DNA of 64,000 bases from Isoetes taiwanensis (taxonomy: Eukaryota; Streptophyta; Lycopodiopsida; Isoetales; Isoetaceae): the NCBI GenBank assembly GCA_021234155.1, contig JAJEKV010000017.1, positions 4,808,792-4,872,791 of the forward strand, written 5' to 3'. How positions within the stretch are numbered: the first letter of the stretch is position 1; each line of letters starts with the position of its first letter. Below the pieces are notes generated by a model. That model was not told where the DNA came from. It ran no database searches and saw only the letters and a program-made list of their open reading frames with translations. This document shows, in pieces, positions 11,940 to 22,569 of the stretch. A program made the translations under genes and the position numbers.

Positions 11940-12515
11940 AATATCTTGTATTTATATTCTTTGTAATATGAGGCTTCTGCAATTCATCTCATACGCATCG
12001 TTCAACCTTACTCGTTGAGCATTTCCTTGTGGAGATTCTACTAGACGTTGTCTATAACATGTGTCCAGACATGAAGAATGTGGATCCAAAAAATGTAAAG
12101 CGTGTCGAGGAAGGCATGCTTATTTTGAAAAGTAGAATCCTAATAATGAAGTCCCACGACAAGGGAATCCATACCATCTCTACACTCCATCCTCTATCCA
12201 TTCTATTCCATGGCTAATGCTAAACTCCAGGAACCCTAAATAATTCGCAGTTGACACTCTATTTAGATCTATGGACACGATGACATCTACAACTATTTAC
12301 TCACTCCATTACTTACGCTCATTTACACGTTGATAAAAATCCACGACATCCACGGGCAATATGTTTGTAGTATGTAGAAGCTTTGTTTCGATTGAATTTT
12401 GTAGTTTCTGAGGAATCCAGAGACTATGTGTTTTCTTCGGTGACAAAATCATCATAAGATCCCTTTTTTCACACGATGGTAAATGTATTGAAGTTATATT
12501 GATGTGGATGTGGTT

Positions 12516-12587
12516 GTGGTTGTAGTTTAGTGGTTAGAATTCCACGTTGTGGCCGTGGAGACCTGGGCTCGACTCCCAGCAACCACA
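12516..12587 (+). tRNA. tRNA-His(GTG), copy 2 (consensus sequence)
   Basis: Identical to the array consensus: all four stems pair, the anticodon is GTG, A and B boxes are intact. It is preceded by a short GTGGTTGTG-type duplication of its own 5' end (GATGTGGTTGTG) and followed by A6, not by a T run. Confidence 0.92.
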
Positions 12588-12906
12588 AAAAATCACTATA
12601 GATTAATCTTAGAAGCCAATTCAATGGCTAATGCCCACCTGTCTTTACACTAAACCGTTAATAATTGGCACTCTGTGACATCTATGAACACAAATATATC
12701 TAAAACTCTATATTCAATGCATGACATCCACTCATTTTACATGTGATAAAAATGCCCATCATTGCGTTGCATATAAGCTTCTAGTAGATATTGGTTTTTC
12801 TCCTGATTGAAAGATTATATTTTGTAGAAATATAAAAACTTTGTGTTTACTTCAATTAGAAGATTAGAATACGTATGTTTTACTAAAGTTATTTCCTTAT
12901 GTTGTT

Positions 12907-12978
12907 GTGGTTGTAGTTTAGTGGTTAGAATTCCACGTTGTGGCTGTGGAGACTTGGGCTTGACTCCCAGCAACCACA
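12907..12978 (+). tRNA. tRNA-His-like gene, copy 3 (T-loop altered)
   Basis: Anticodon GTG is retained, but C39 and C49 are T and the T loop carries T for the conserved C56 (CTTGACT). This breaks the D-loop/T-loop contact and the B box. It is probably not functional. Its duplicate at 25659 keeps C56. Confidence 0.75.
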
Positions 12979-13561
12979 AATATCTTGTATTTATATTCTT
13001 TGTAATATGAGGCTTCTGCAATTCATCTCATACGCATCGTTCAACCTTACTCGTTGAGCATTTCCTTGTGGAGATTCTACTAGACGTTGTCCATAACATG
13101 TGTCCAGACATGAAGAATGTGGATCCAAAAAATGTAAACTGTCAGAAGGCATGCTTATTTTGAAAAGTAGAATCCTAATAATGAAGTCCCACGACATGGG
13201 AATCCATACCATCTCTGCACTCCATCCTCTATCCATTCTATTCCGTGGCTAATGGTAAACTCCATAAACCCTAAATAATTCGCAGTTGACACTCTATTTC
13301 GTCTATGGACACGATGACATCTACAACTATTTATTCACTCCATTACTTCTGCTCATTTACACGTTGATAAAAATCCACGACATCCCTGGGCAATATGTTT
13401 GTAGTATGTAGAAGCTTTGTTTCCGATTGAAGGACTGTAGTTTACAGGAATCCAGAGACTATGTGTTTTCTTCGGTGACAAAATTATCATAAGATCCCTT
13501 TTTTACACGATGGTAAATGTATTGAAGTTATATTGATGTGGATGTGGATGTGGTTGTGGTT

Positions 13562-13633
13562 GTGGTTGTAGTTTAGTGGTTAGAATTCCACGTTGTGGCC
13601 GTGGAGACTTGGGCTCGACTCCCAGCAACCACA
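13562..13633 (+). tRNA. tRNA-His(GTG), copy 4
   Basis: Full cloverleaf differing from consensus only at position 49 (G-U pair). It follows a long spacer and is itself followed by another long spacer, so the normal short spacer is missing beside it. It has no counterpart in array 2. Confidence 0.88.
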
Positions 13634-14213
13634 AATATCTTGTATTTATATTCTTTGTAATATGAGGCTTCTGCAATTCATCTCAAAGGCATCGTTCAAC
13701 CTTACTCATTGAGCATTTGCTTGTGGAGATTCTACTAGACGTTGTCCATAACATGTGTCCAGACATGAAGAATGTGGATCCAAAAAATGTAAACCATCAT
13801 AAGGCATGCTTATTTTGAAAAGTAGAATTCTAATAATGAAGTCCCACGACAAGGGAATCCATACCATCTCTGCACTCCATCCTCTATCCATTCTATTCCA
13901 TGGCTAATGCTAAACTCCAGAAACCCTAAATAATTCGCAGTTGACACTCTATTTCGTCTATGGACACGATGACATCTACAACTATTTATTCACCCCATTA
14001 TACGCTCATTTATCGTTGATAAAAAATCCGCGACCTCCAGGCGAGTATGTTTGTAGTAGGTAGAAGCTTTGTTTCCGATTGAAGGACTGTAGTTTACAGG
14101 AATCCAGAGACTATGTGTTTTCTTCGGTGACAAAATTATCATAAGATCCCTTTTTTACACGATGGTAAATGTATTGAAGTTATATTGATGTGGATGTGGA
14201 TGTGGTTGTAGTT

Positions 14214-14285
14214 GTGGTTGTAGTTTAGTGGTTAGAATTCCACGTTGTGGCCGTGGAGACCTGGGCTCGACTCCCAGCAACCACA
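14214..14285 (+). tRNA. tRNA-His(GTG), copy 5 (consensus sequence)
   Basis: Identical to the consensus cloverleaf with GTG anticodon and intact A and B boxes. Counterpart of 26311-26382 in array 2. Confidence 0.92.
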
Positions 14286-14604
14286 AAAAATCACTATAGA
14301 TTATTCTTACAAGCCAATTCAATGGCTAATGCCCACTTGTCTTTACACTAACCCGTTCACAATTGGGACTCTTTGGCATCTATGGACACGAGTATATCTA
14401 AAACTCTATAATCAATGCATGACATCTATTGATTTTACATGTGCTAAAAATGCCCATCTTTGTCGTGCATATAAGTTTCTAGTAGATATTGTTTTTCCTC
14501 CTGATTGAAAGATTATATTTTGTAGAAATCCAAAAACTTTGTGTTTGCATCAATTAGAAGATTAGAATACGTATGTTTTACTAAAGTTGTTTCCTTATGT
14601 TGTT

Positions 14605-14676
14605 GTGGTTGTAGTTTAGTGGTTAGAATTCCACGTTGTGGTCGTGGAGACCTGGGCTCGACTCCCAGCAACCACA
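14605..14676 (+). tRNA. tRNA-His(GTG), copy 6
   Basis: One change, C38 to T at the 3' edge of the anticodon loop; stems and boxes are intact. Unlike most copies it is followed at once by ATATTTTG, which supplies a T4 Pol III stop about 6 nt after the gene. Confidence 0.88.
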
Positions 14677-15237
14677 AATATTTTGTATTTATATTCTTTG
14701 TAATATGAGGCATACGCATCATTCAACCTTACTCGTTGAGCATTTCCTTGTGGAGATTCTACTAGATGTTGTCCATAACATGTGTCCAGACATGAAGAAT
14801 GTGGATCCAAAAAATGTAAACTGTCAGAAGGCATGCTTATATTGAAAAGTAGAATCCTAATAATGAAGTCCCACGACAAGGGAAACCATACCATCTCTGC
14901 ACTCCATCCTCTATCCATTCTATTCCATGGCTAATGCTAAACTCTAGGAACCCTAAATAATTCGCAGTTGACACTCTATTTCGTCTATGGACACGATGAC
15001 ATCTACAACTATTTATTCACTCCATTACTTCTGCTCATTTACACGTTGATAAAAATCCACGACATCCCTGGGCAATATGTTTGTAGTATGTAGAAGCTTT
15101 ATTTCCGATTGAAGGACTGTAGTTTACAGGAATCCAGAGACTATGTGTTTTCTTCGGTGACAAAATTATCATAAGATCCCTTTTTTACACGATGGTAAAT
15201 GTATTGAAGTTATATTGATGTGGATGTGGTTGTGGTT

Positions 15238-15310
15238 GTGGTTGTAGTTTAGTGGTTAGAATTCCACGCCAGGGCGTGTGGAGACCTAGGCTCGACTCCC
15301 AGCAACCACA
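15238..15310 (+). pseudogene. tRNA-His pseudogene, copy 7 (anticodon arm scrambled)
   Basis: Acceptor, D arm and B box are present, but the anticodon arm reads CCACGCCAGGGCGTGTGG in place of CCACGTTGTGGCCGTGG, so no GTG anticodon loop forms; the T stem has one mismatch. The array 2 counterpart (27351) has the normal arm. The change is a local cluster around a CCG/CAG context, so a base-calling error is possible. Confidence 0.8.
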
Positions 15311-15615
15311 AAAAATCACTATAGATTATTCTTACAAGCCAATTCAATGGCTAATGCCCACCTGTCTTTACACTAAACCGTTCACAATTGGGACTCTTTG
15401 ACATCTATGGACACGAGTATATCTAAAACTCTATAATCAATGCATGACATCTACTGATTTTACATGTGCTAAAAATGCCCATCTTTGTCGTGCATATAAG
15501 TTTCTAGTAGATATTGTTTTTCCTCCTATTTTGTAGAAATCCAAAAACTTTGTGTTTACATCAATTAGAAGATTAGAATACGTATGTTTTACTAAAGTTG
15601 TTTCCTTATGTTGTT

Positions 15616-15687
15616 GTGGTTGTAGTTTAGTGGTTAGAATTCCACGTTGTGGTTGTGGAGACCTAGGCTCGACTCCCAGCAACCACA
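15616..15687 (+). tRNA. tRNA-His-like gene, copy 8
   Basis: GTG anticodon with C38T and C39T, and a G-to-A change in the T stem (CTAGG) that unpairs one base. A and B boxes are readable. A T4 stretch (ATATTTTG) follows closely. Activity is uncertain. Confidence 0.78.
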
Positions 15688-16254
15688 AATATTTTGTATT
15701 TATATTCTTTGTAATATGAGGCTTCTGCAATTCATCTCATACGCATACTCGTTGAGCATTTCCTTGTGGAGATTCTACTAGACGTTGTCCATAACATGTG
15801 TCCAGACATGAAGAATGTGGATCCAAAAAATGTAAACTGTCAGAAGGCATGCTTATTTTGAAAAGTAGAATCCTAATCATGAAGTCCCACGACAAGGGAA
15901 TCCATACCATCTCTGCACTCCATCCTCTATCCATTCTATTCCATGGCTAATGCTAAACTCCAGGAACCCTAAATAATTTGCAGTTGACACTCTATTTCGT
16001 CTATGGACACGATGACATCTACAACTATTTATTCACTCCATTACTTCTGCTCATTTACACGTTGATAAAAATCCACGACATCCCTGGGCAGTATGTTTGT
16101 AGTAGGTAGAAGCTATGTTTTCGATTGAAGGACTGTAGTTTACAGGAATCCAGAGACTATGTGTTTTCTTCGGTGACAAAATTATCATAAGGTCCCTTTT
16201 TTCACACGATGGTAAATGTATTGAAGTTATATTGATGTGGATGTGGTTGTGGTT

Positions 16255-16311
16255 GTGGTTGTAGTTTAGTGGTTAGAATTCCACGTTGTGGCCGTGGAGA
16301 CCTGGACCACT
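16255..16311 (+). pseudogene. tRNA-His pseudogene, copy 9 (T arm deleted)
   Basis: The 5' half through the anticodon arm is consensus, then CCTGG joins directly to ACCAC. This removes the T loop, the B box and part of the acceptor (16 nt). The same deletion is in the copy at 29207, so it predates duplication of the array. Confidence 0.9.
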
Positions 16312-16626
16312 AAAAATCACTATAGATTAATCTTACAAGCCAATTCAAAATGGCTAATGCCCACCTGTCTTTACACTAAACCATTCACAATTGGCACTCT
16401 ATGACATCTATGAACACGAATATATCTAAAACTCTATATTCAATGCATGACATCCACTCATTTTACATGTGATGCCCATCATTGTCGTGCATATAAGTTT
16501 CTAGTAGATATTGGTTTTTCTCCTGATTGAAAGATTATATTTTGTAGAAATCCAAAAACTTTGTGTTTACTTCAATTAGAAGATTAGAATACGTATGTCT
16601 TACTAAAGTTGTTTACTTATGTTGTT

Positions 16627-16698
16627 GTGGTTCTAGTTTAGTGGTTAGAATTCCATGTTGTGGCCGTGGAGACTTGCGCTCGACTCCCGGCAACCACA
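16627..16698 (+). pseudogene. tRNA-His pseudogene, copy 10
   Basis: 72 nt but with changes in the acceptor (G7C), the anticodon stem (CCATG) and the T stem (TTGCG/CCCGG). GTG and the B-box core remain. The anticodon-stem and T-stem changes recur in the copy at 29579. Confidence 0.82.
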
Positions 16699-17275
16699 AA
16701 TATCTTGTATTTATATTCTTTGTATAATATGAGGCTTCTGCAATTCATCTCAAAGGCATCGTTCATCCTTACTCGTTGAGCATTTCCTTGTGGAGATTGT
16801 ACTAGACGTTGTCCATAACATGTGTCCAGACATGAAGAATGTGGATCCAAAAAATGTAAACCATCATAAAGCATGCTTATTTTGAAAAGTAGAATTCTAA
16901 TAATGAAGTCCCACGATAAGGGAATCCATACCATCTCTGCACTCCATCCTCTATCCATTCTATTCCATATGGCTAATGCTAAACTCCAAGAACCCTAAAT
17001 AATTCGCAGTTGACACTCTATTTCGTCTATGGACACGATGATATCTACAACTATTTATTCACTCCATTACTTCAGCTCATTTACATGTTGATAAAAATCC
17101 ATGACATCCCGGGCGTGATATGTTTGTAGTAGGTAGAAGCTTTGTTTCCGATTGAAGGACTGTAGTTTACAGGAATCCAGAGACTATGTGTTTTCTTCGG
17201 TGACAAAATTATCATAAGATCCCTTTTTTCACACGATGGTAAATGTATTGAAGTTATATTGATGTGGATGTGGTT

Positions 17276-17347
17276 GTGGTTGTAGTTTAGTGGTTAGAAT
17301 TCCACGTTGTGGCCGTGGAGACTTGGGCTCGACTCCCAGCAACCACA
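17276..17347 (+). tRNA. tRNA-His(GTG), copy 11
   Basis: Full cloverleaf, only position 49 differs from consensus (G-U pair). Followed by A6 and no nearby T run. Confidence 0.88.
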
Positions 17348-17639
17348 AAAAATCACTATAGATTCAAAATGGCTAATGCCCACCTGTCTTTACACTAAAC
17401 CATTCACAATTGGCACTCTATGACATCTATGAACACGAATATATCTAAAATAAACTCTATATTCAATGCATGACATCCACTCATTTTACATGTGATAAAA
17501 ATGCCCATCATTGTCGTGCATATATGTTTCTGCTCCTGATTGAAAGATTATATTTTGTAGAAATCCAAAAACTTTGTGTTTTCTTCAATTAGAAGATTAG
17601 AATACATATGTTTTACTAAAGTTGTTTCCTTATGTTGTT

Positions 17640-17711
17640 GTGGTTGTGGTTTAGTGGTTAGAATTCCACGTTGTGGCCATGGAGACCTGGGCTCGACTCC
17701 CAGCAACCACA
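17640..17711 (+). tRNA. tRNA-His-like gene, copy 12
   Basis: GTG anticodon with A9 to G at the acceptor/D junction and a mismatch in the anticodon stem (CATGG). A box (TGGTTTAGTGG) and B box still fit. Last tRNA before the array breaks at 18201. Confidence 0.78.
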
Positions 17712-18201
17712 AATATCTTGTATTTATATTCTTTGTAATATGAGGATGCTGCAATTCATCTCAAAGGCATCGTTCAACCTTACTCGTTGAGCATTTCCTT
17801 GTGGAGATTCTACTAGACGTTGTCCATAACATGTGTCCAGACATGAAGAATGTGGATCCAAAAAATGTTAACCGTCATAAGGCATGCTTATTTTGAAAAG
17901 TAGAATCCTAATAATGAAGTCCCACGACAAAGGAATCCATACCATCTCTGCACTCCATGCTCTATCCATTCTATTCCATGGCTAATGCTAAACTCCAGGA
18001 ACCCTATATAATTCGCAGTTGACACTCTATTTCGTCTATGGACACGATGACATCTACAACTATTTATTCGCTCCATTACTTCTGCTCATTTACACGTTGA
18101 TAAAAATCCCCGACATCCCTGGGTAGTATGTTTGTAGTAGGTAGAAGCTTTGTTTCCGATTGAAGGACTGTGGTTTACAGGAATCCAGAGACTATGTGTT
18201 C

Positions 18202-18651
18202 AATAAGGCGCCCTCTCTCTTTTATACGAAGCCATGGAGAATCCTGGAGGATTCTGGAACTTGTTTTGGAAGCTTCTAGCATCTTCTGCACCGTACAAAG
18301 AAACTTCTAGAACAAACTACTTCCTTCTAAAAATTTTAAGAGCTTACACGTGCATAAGTCTAACCAATAATATTTAAACAATTAGCTATCATTAACCATT
18401 CCATATTACAATTATATATTAGAGATAACCAAACTGATGTAGATCATAGCTTGAACTTCTTGTACACTTCTATTATTGATGCTAATAATAGTGGAAATCA
18501 GAAGAGAATGGAAGAAAGACCCTATAAAGCCATGCACCTCTTCTTAGAAGTAAAATTAGTCTACCTGATAGAATTCTGCAGTACATCCTCACAATAATGC
18601 TCAGAATTTCTGCGGAGCCAAATCAAAATAGTTTAAACAAAATTCAGCAAT
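18202..18651. other. Non-array DNA at the junction between array 1 and element A copy 2
   Basis: 450 bp absent from the left flank of element A copy 1. It contains repeated GAA/TTC modules (GAAACTTCTAGAAC at about 18298-18313 and GGAAGCTTCTAG near 18267) resembling plant heat-shock elements. It also has two tandem versions of a 25-bp stretch (ACATCCTCACAATAATGCTC at about 18581 and ACATCCTCAAAATAATGCTG at 18652). Perhaps LTR-derived; no gene seen. Confidence 0.4.
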
Positions 18652-20642
18652 ACATCCTCAAAATAATGCTGAGTCTTGGTGTGGGCAAGCCAGAATAATT
18701 TAGAGCCTTACATTTGTGATACATGCCCAACATGTTTTTTTTTTTAATTTCACTGAATCACTTGCTTTATAATGACCACCTTTGCCGGGGCGGTTTGGCG
18801 GATATGGATGCACACGTTTGGGAAGCTGGATTCTCATGTCAACATGCCTTTAAACTTTAAACCCTTCGTCCTTGTAGTCATAAAATAACCAATGAAAAAA
18901 GAAAATAAAATGCTCTGAAACTTTCTCTGGATCGCCAAATGATTAGATTCTCACTTAATTAGAAAGGTCCTTTAGCATGAAAAATGGCATTTAAAAGCTG
19001 GAGTGTAGAACATGGTCAGCAAGAATATTCTATATTCATCTGCTTCTTGAAGCGCCCATGAGTCGGACCGCATTAAAGCAGGCGAAAAAATGACATGTTG
19101 CAGCAAAGAACATGCCGAACGATTCGACCCAAGAAGGGACTCTCATTCTGTTTTGTTCAATCAAGGAAATAGGTAAGGATCGTGATCGGGTTGTTTGTCT
19201 TCGTGATAAAAGAAACAAAATTTTGTTGCACCACGTTTAACTGATTGCCCGGATGCCTTGTACAATCACATGATGACATGCATGTTACATCCATATAAAA
19301 TTTGATAGAGATACAAAGGACTTTTTATAAAGGCGAGCAACTAACTTTGTATCGTAGCAACATTAGCAATTTTAATGTCATGTTATGTCCGGCATGACGT
19401 TAAAAAAATGGCGTAGTGTAGCCAAAAAACATTTACAAACCTTGTTGATGTCCTTGCAAGCATGGCCTTGTGTAAGTCAATATAAAAGAAAGATTAATTT
19501 TCACCAATCCATGTCTTAGAATCCATTTTGACTCACCGCCTAACATTTATAGAATGCAATTTTCCATCAATAGCACATTGTTTTCTCCAATCTACACCAC
19601 ATGAGAAGGCCCGAAACAAAGCCACTAAAACTATGCTTTTTGGCGTTAGGACTAAGATTGCCAAGCTTTGCAACTAAGAGTAACCAAAGTGTCATGCTCC
19701 CTCTTTTTGTAAGAAGAATCATGAGTAAGGCGAGCGGCCTTGGCTTACCTCGACCTCGACTGTTAATATTAGTAGGGATGGAAATTAAAAGAGATGAAGG
19801 TAAAATATCATGCGGGGCATTCACCTTAAGATTCTCGAGATTGAGCCGTTTACTTAAATGGCCCTGCACCTTTTATCTGAAATTGATTTCTGATTCTTGC
19901 AAATGGTTAACTTGCATAAAACAACAGATGCAACTAAGGCATTATTTTAAATGCAATTACGGCGATTTCAAATGCACAAAAAACATCACGACTCCAACTA
20001 ATGGAATCACGTGCTATCTTTCGGATTCGGGAAGCTGGAACCATCGAAAGCGATCCATTATGCGGATCCTCTAACCTTGCCAAATCCAAAAATTTTTTTG
20101 TTACGCTTGATGATCTCTCGCCTAACTGAAGCGGGTTGCTTGCATGAGGAACTAAAATAGGTCTCACCATAAAATACTACTAAACCCTAACTGCGCCATT
20201 TGTTCTTATGATTATCGGCATTGCTCTTCTTATGATTCCTTGCTAAACCCCCACGATCCTCCGAGCTACCATAATGGGCTGGCCAAAAAACCAAACCAAA
20301 TAAAAGCGGCGGGGAAAATCCCAAAACGCCCATAGTCCGGAGCAAGATCCGATTTGCTTGCGGTTGAGGGCCCAAAGCCCGGGCCGATTCTTTGAGCCAT
20401 GAGAGCCGGCTTAGGGATTAAATGCGGGAGGTGTGAATACAGGAGTAGCCTCGGCCCCTTCGCTGCCATGGATCTTGCTGCAATCGTCGCCGCCTCAGGC
20501 CGCCGCCCTCGCTAACCCTAGCAAAAAAAAAACCAAGTTATCTTAAGAATATGACGTGGCATCATCTCCTCCATTGGCTTGATCAAATCTGGAGCGTCCA
20601 AATTAGGGCTGGGTCCAACACTTACACTATAACATTATAATA
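18652..20642 (-). mobile_element. Helitron-like element A, copy 2
   Basis: Collinear copy of 9650-11678. It ends at ...AACATTATAATA (20642), where copy 1 continues TAAGA|TGCATG. Here the 5' terminus of A has been entered by Helitron B, between A and T. Differences from copy 1 are concentrated at CTG/CAG/CCG sites. No Rep/helicase is encoded. Confidence 0.65.
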
Positions 20643-20670
20643 CTAGTAATGGTACCCAGCCTTGCTGGGC
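20643..20670 (-). other. Helitron B 3' terminus: hairpin plus CTAG
   Basis: Plus strand CTAG (20643-20646), short spacer, CCCAGC (20655-20660), loop CTT, GCTGGG (20664-20669). Read on the minus strand this is the hairpin, spacer and CTRR stop signal of Helitrons. Confidence 0.82.
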
Positions 20671-20687
20671 ATAAATTAGGAACCTTT

Positions 20688-22442
20688 AATTTCTTTCTTT
20701 TTTTATTCTCCCTTTTTTTTCTAACCCCCTTCTCCCTCCCTTTGCCTTCCCTTTCCCCTTCCCCTTTTTTTCTTTCTCTTTTTTCTTATCGACTTTTCCC
20801 TTCCTTTTTATCTTTCCCCGCTCTTCCCATTTTTCCACTACTCTCTTTCCCTTTCCTTTTCCCCTTCCTCTTCCTTTTTCTTTTCCTTTTCTCTTTCCCG
20901 TTTCTCGTGCAATTTTTTCGTTCTCTTTTGCTTACCTTTTCATGTGCCCTTTTCTTCCTTTCCCCATCCTCTTCCTCCTGATCACGTGCCCTTTTCCCCA
21001 TCTCTTTTCCCATTTCTCTCTCCTCTTTTCCTCATGCTCTTTTTGCTTTCCCTTCTCCTTTTTCCGCTTCCCTTTTCCTTTCAACTTTCCATTCCCTTTT
21101 CATACTTTCCCCACCCTTTTGCTTTGCGATGTTCCCTTTTTCCCTTTCCTTTCTCTTTCCCCTTCCTTTACATTTTCCCTTTCCCGTTCCCTTTTGCTTT
21201 TTCATATGCCTCTTTCCATTCCCTTTTCTCAACCTTTTTTATGTACCCTTTTTCCTTCTTTCCCCATCCTCTTCCCCTTTTTCCCCTTTCCACTTTCTCC
21301 TTTCTTGTTTCTTTTTTCTTTTCCCTTTCCCATACTCTTTTTCCCTTTCTTTTTTCTATTTCCTCACCCTTTCCCTCTTCCCTTTTTTCTCGTGCCCTTT
21401 TCTCCTTCCTCTTTTCCTCTTTTCCTATTCCTTGCTCCCTACCCTTTGTCTATTCTACTTTCCCCCCACCTTTTTCCTCATTTTTCCATTCTTTCCCTCT
21501 TCCTTTTTCTCGATGCTCTTTTTGCTTTCCTTTTTCTCTTTCTTCACCCTTTCTCTTTTCCCTTTTCCCTTTCCCTTTCCTTTTCTCTTTTCCTTTTTAC
21601 TTTTCTTTTTCCCATAGACTTTGCAACCTTTTCTTATTTTCCCTTACCTTTTTCTCCTTTTCTCACCTTTACTTCTTACCCTTCTCGCGGTGCTCTTTTT
21701 CCGTTCCCTTTCCCCCTCGCCTATTCTATTCCTTTTTCTATTTTCTTTTATCTTTCCATTTTTCTTTTCTCCTTCTCTTTCCTTTTTCCTCTTACCTTTC
21801 TTTTATTCATTTTCCCTTTTCTCTTTCCCTTTTCCCTTTTCCCTTTTCCCTTTTCCCTTTCATCGTTTTTCCTTTTCCCTTCCCCTCTTCCTTTTCCCTT
21901 TTCCCTTTCATCGTTTTTCCTTTTCCCTTCCCCTTTTCCTTTTTCCTTTTCCCTTTTCCCTTTTCCCTTTCATCGTTTTTCCTTTTCCCTTCCCCTTTTC
22001 CTTTTCCCTTTTCCTTTTCCTTTCATCATTTTTCTTTTTCCTTCCCCTTTTAGTTTCACTTTTCCCTTTTCCCTTTCATCGTTTTCCTTTTCCGTCCCTT
22101 TTCCTTTTCCCTTTTCCCTTTTTCCTTTTCCCTTTTCCATTTTCCCTTTTCTGTTTTCCCTCTTCCCTTTCATCTTTTTTCCTTTTCCCTTCCCCTTTTC
22201 CTTTTCCTTTTTCCCTTTCATCGTTTTCCCTTTTCCCTTTTCCCTTTCATCGTTTTTTCCTTTCCCTTCCCCTTTTAGTTTCCCTTTTCCCTTTCATCGT
22301 TTTTCCTTTTCCCTTCCCCTTCCTTCCCTTCCTTCCCTTCCCCTTTTCCCCTTCCCCTTTCCCTTTTCCTTTCCCTTTCCTTTCCCTTTCCCTTTTCCCT
22401 TTCCCTTTTCCTTTTCCTTTTCCTTTTTCCTTTTCCCTTTCA
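20688..22442. repeat. Polypyrimidine/polypurine tract in Helitron B
   Basis: About 1.75 kb of nearly pure C+T on the plus strand, built from CCCTTTT, CCTTTTC and similar words. In its right third a minisatellite word TCATCGTTTTTCC recurs at about 21858, 21908, 21968, 22075, 22215, 22246 and 22290, with variants between. In its left part a CRTGCYCTTTTT word recurs. Long open frames here (to 504 codons of Phe/Pro/Ser/Leu) are composition artefacts. Such mirror-rich homopurine DNA can form triplex (H-DNA). Confidence 0.95.
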
Positions 22443-22569
22443 TATTGAAGCCATAGTCAAGATGAAATTTTTAGTTGAAGACACACACACATCATCTCGC
22501 CATTGGTCAATCAAATCCTCGACCGTCAGATTTGGGGTCACGTCCATTACCTAACATTATAATATAAGA

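Larger units (their letters stand above)
11679..18201 (+). repeat. tRNA-His higher-order tandem array 1
   Basis: Twelve tRNA-His(GTG) loci on one strand. Start-to-start distances are 648, 391, 655, 652, 391, 633, 378, 639, 372, 649 and 364 bp, so the unit is a dimer of about 1,030 bp with a long and a short spacer. The 655/652 pair shows one missing short spacer, the mark of unequal crossing-over. The two spacers are homologous to each other (CATCTATGGACACGA, then ...GTAGAA.., CAAAAACTTTGTGTTT vs CAGAGACTATGTGTTT). The long spacer has about 260 bp extra. The array stops abruptly mid-spacer at 18201. Confidence 0.93.
20643..22569 (-). mobile_element. Non-autonomous Helitron B with polypurine body
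   Basis: On the minus strand the 5' end is TCTTATATTATAATG at 22569. The 3' end is a GCTGGG/CCCAGC-type hairpin (20655-20669, loop of 3) followed by spacer and CTAG at 20646-20643. The CTAG abuts A at 20642 of element A, the expected A|T-type target. About 1.75 of 1.93 kb is a polypyrimidine tract on the plus strand. The 5' 120 bp (CCATTGGTCAATCAAATC, CGACCGTCAGATTTGG) is shared with element A. There is no Rep/helicase, so mobilisation would need a partner in trans. Confidence 0.82.

Noticed and set aside
18202-18330. Heat-shock promoter of a host gene
   Set aside because: GAA/TTC modules are suggestive but no gene follows; such modules are also common in LTRs.
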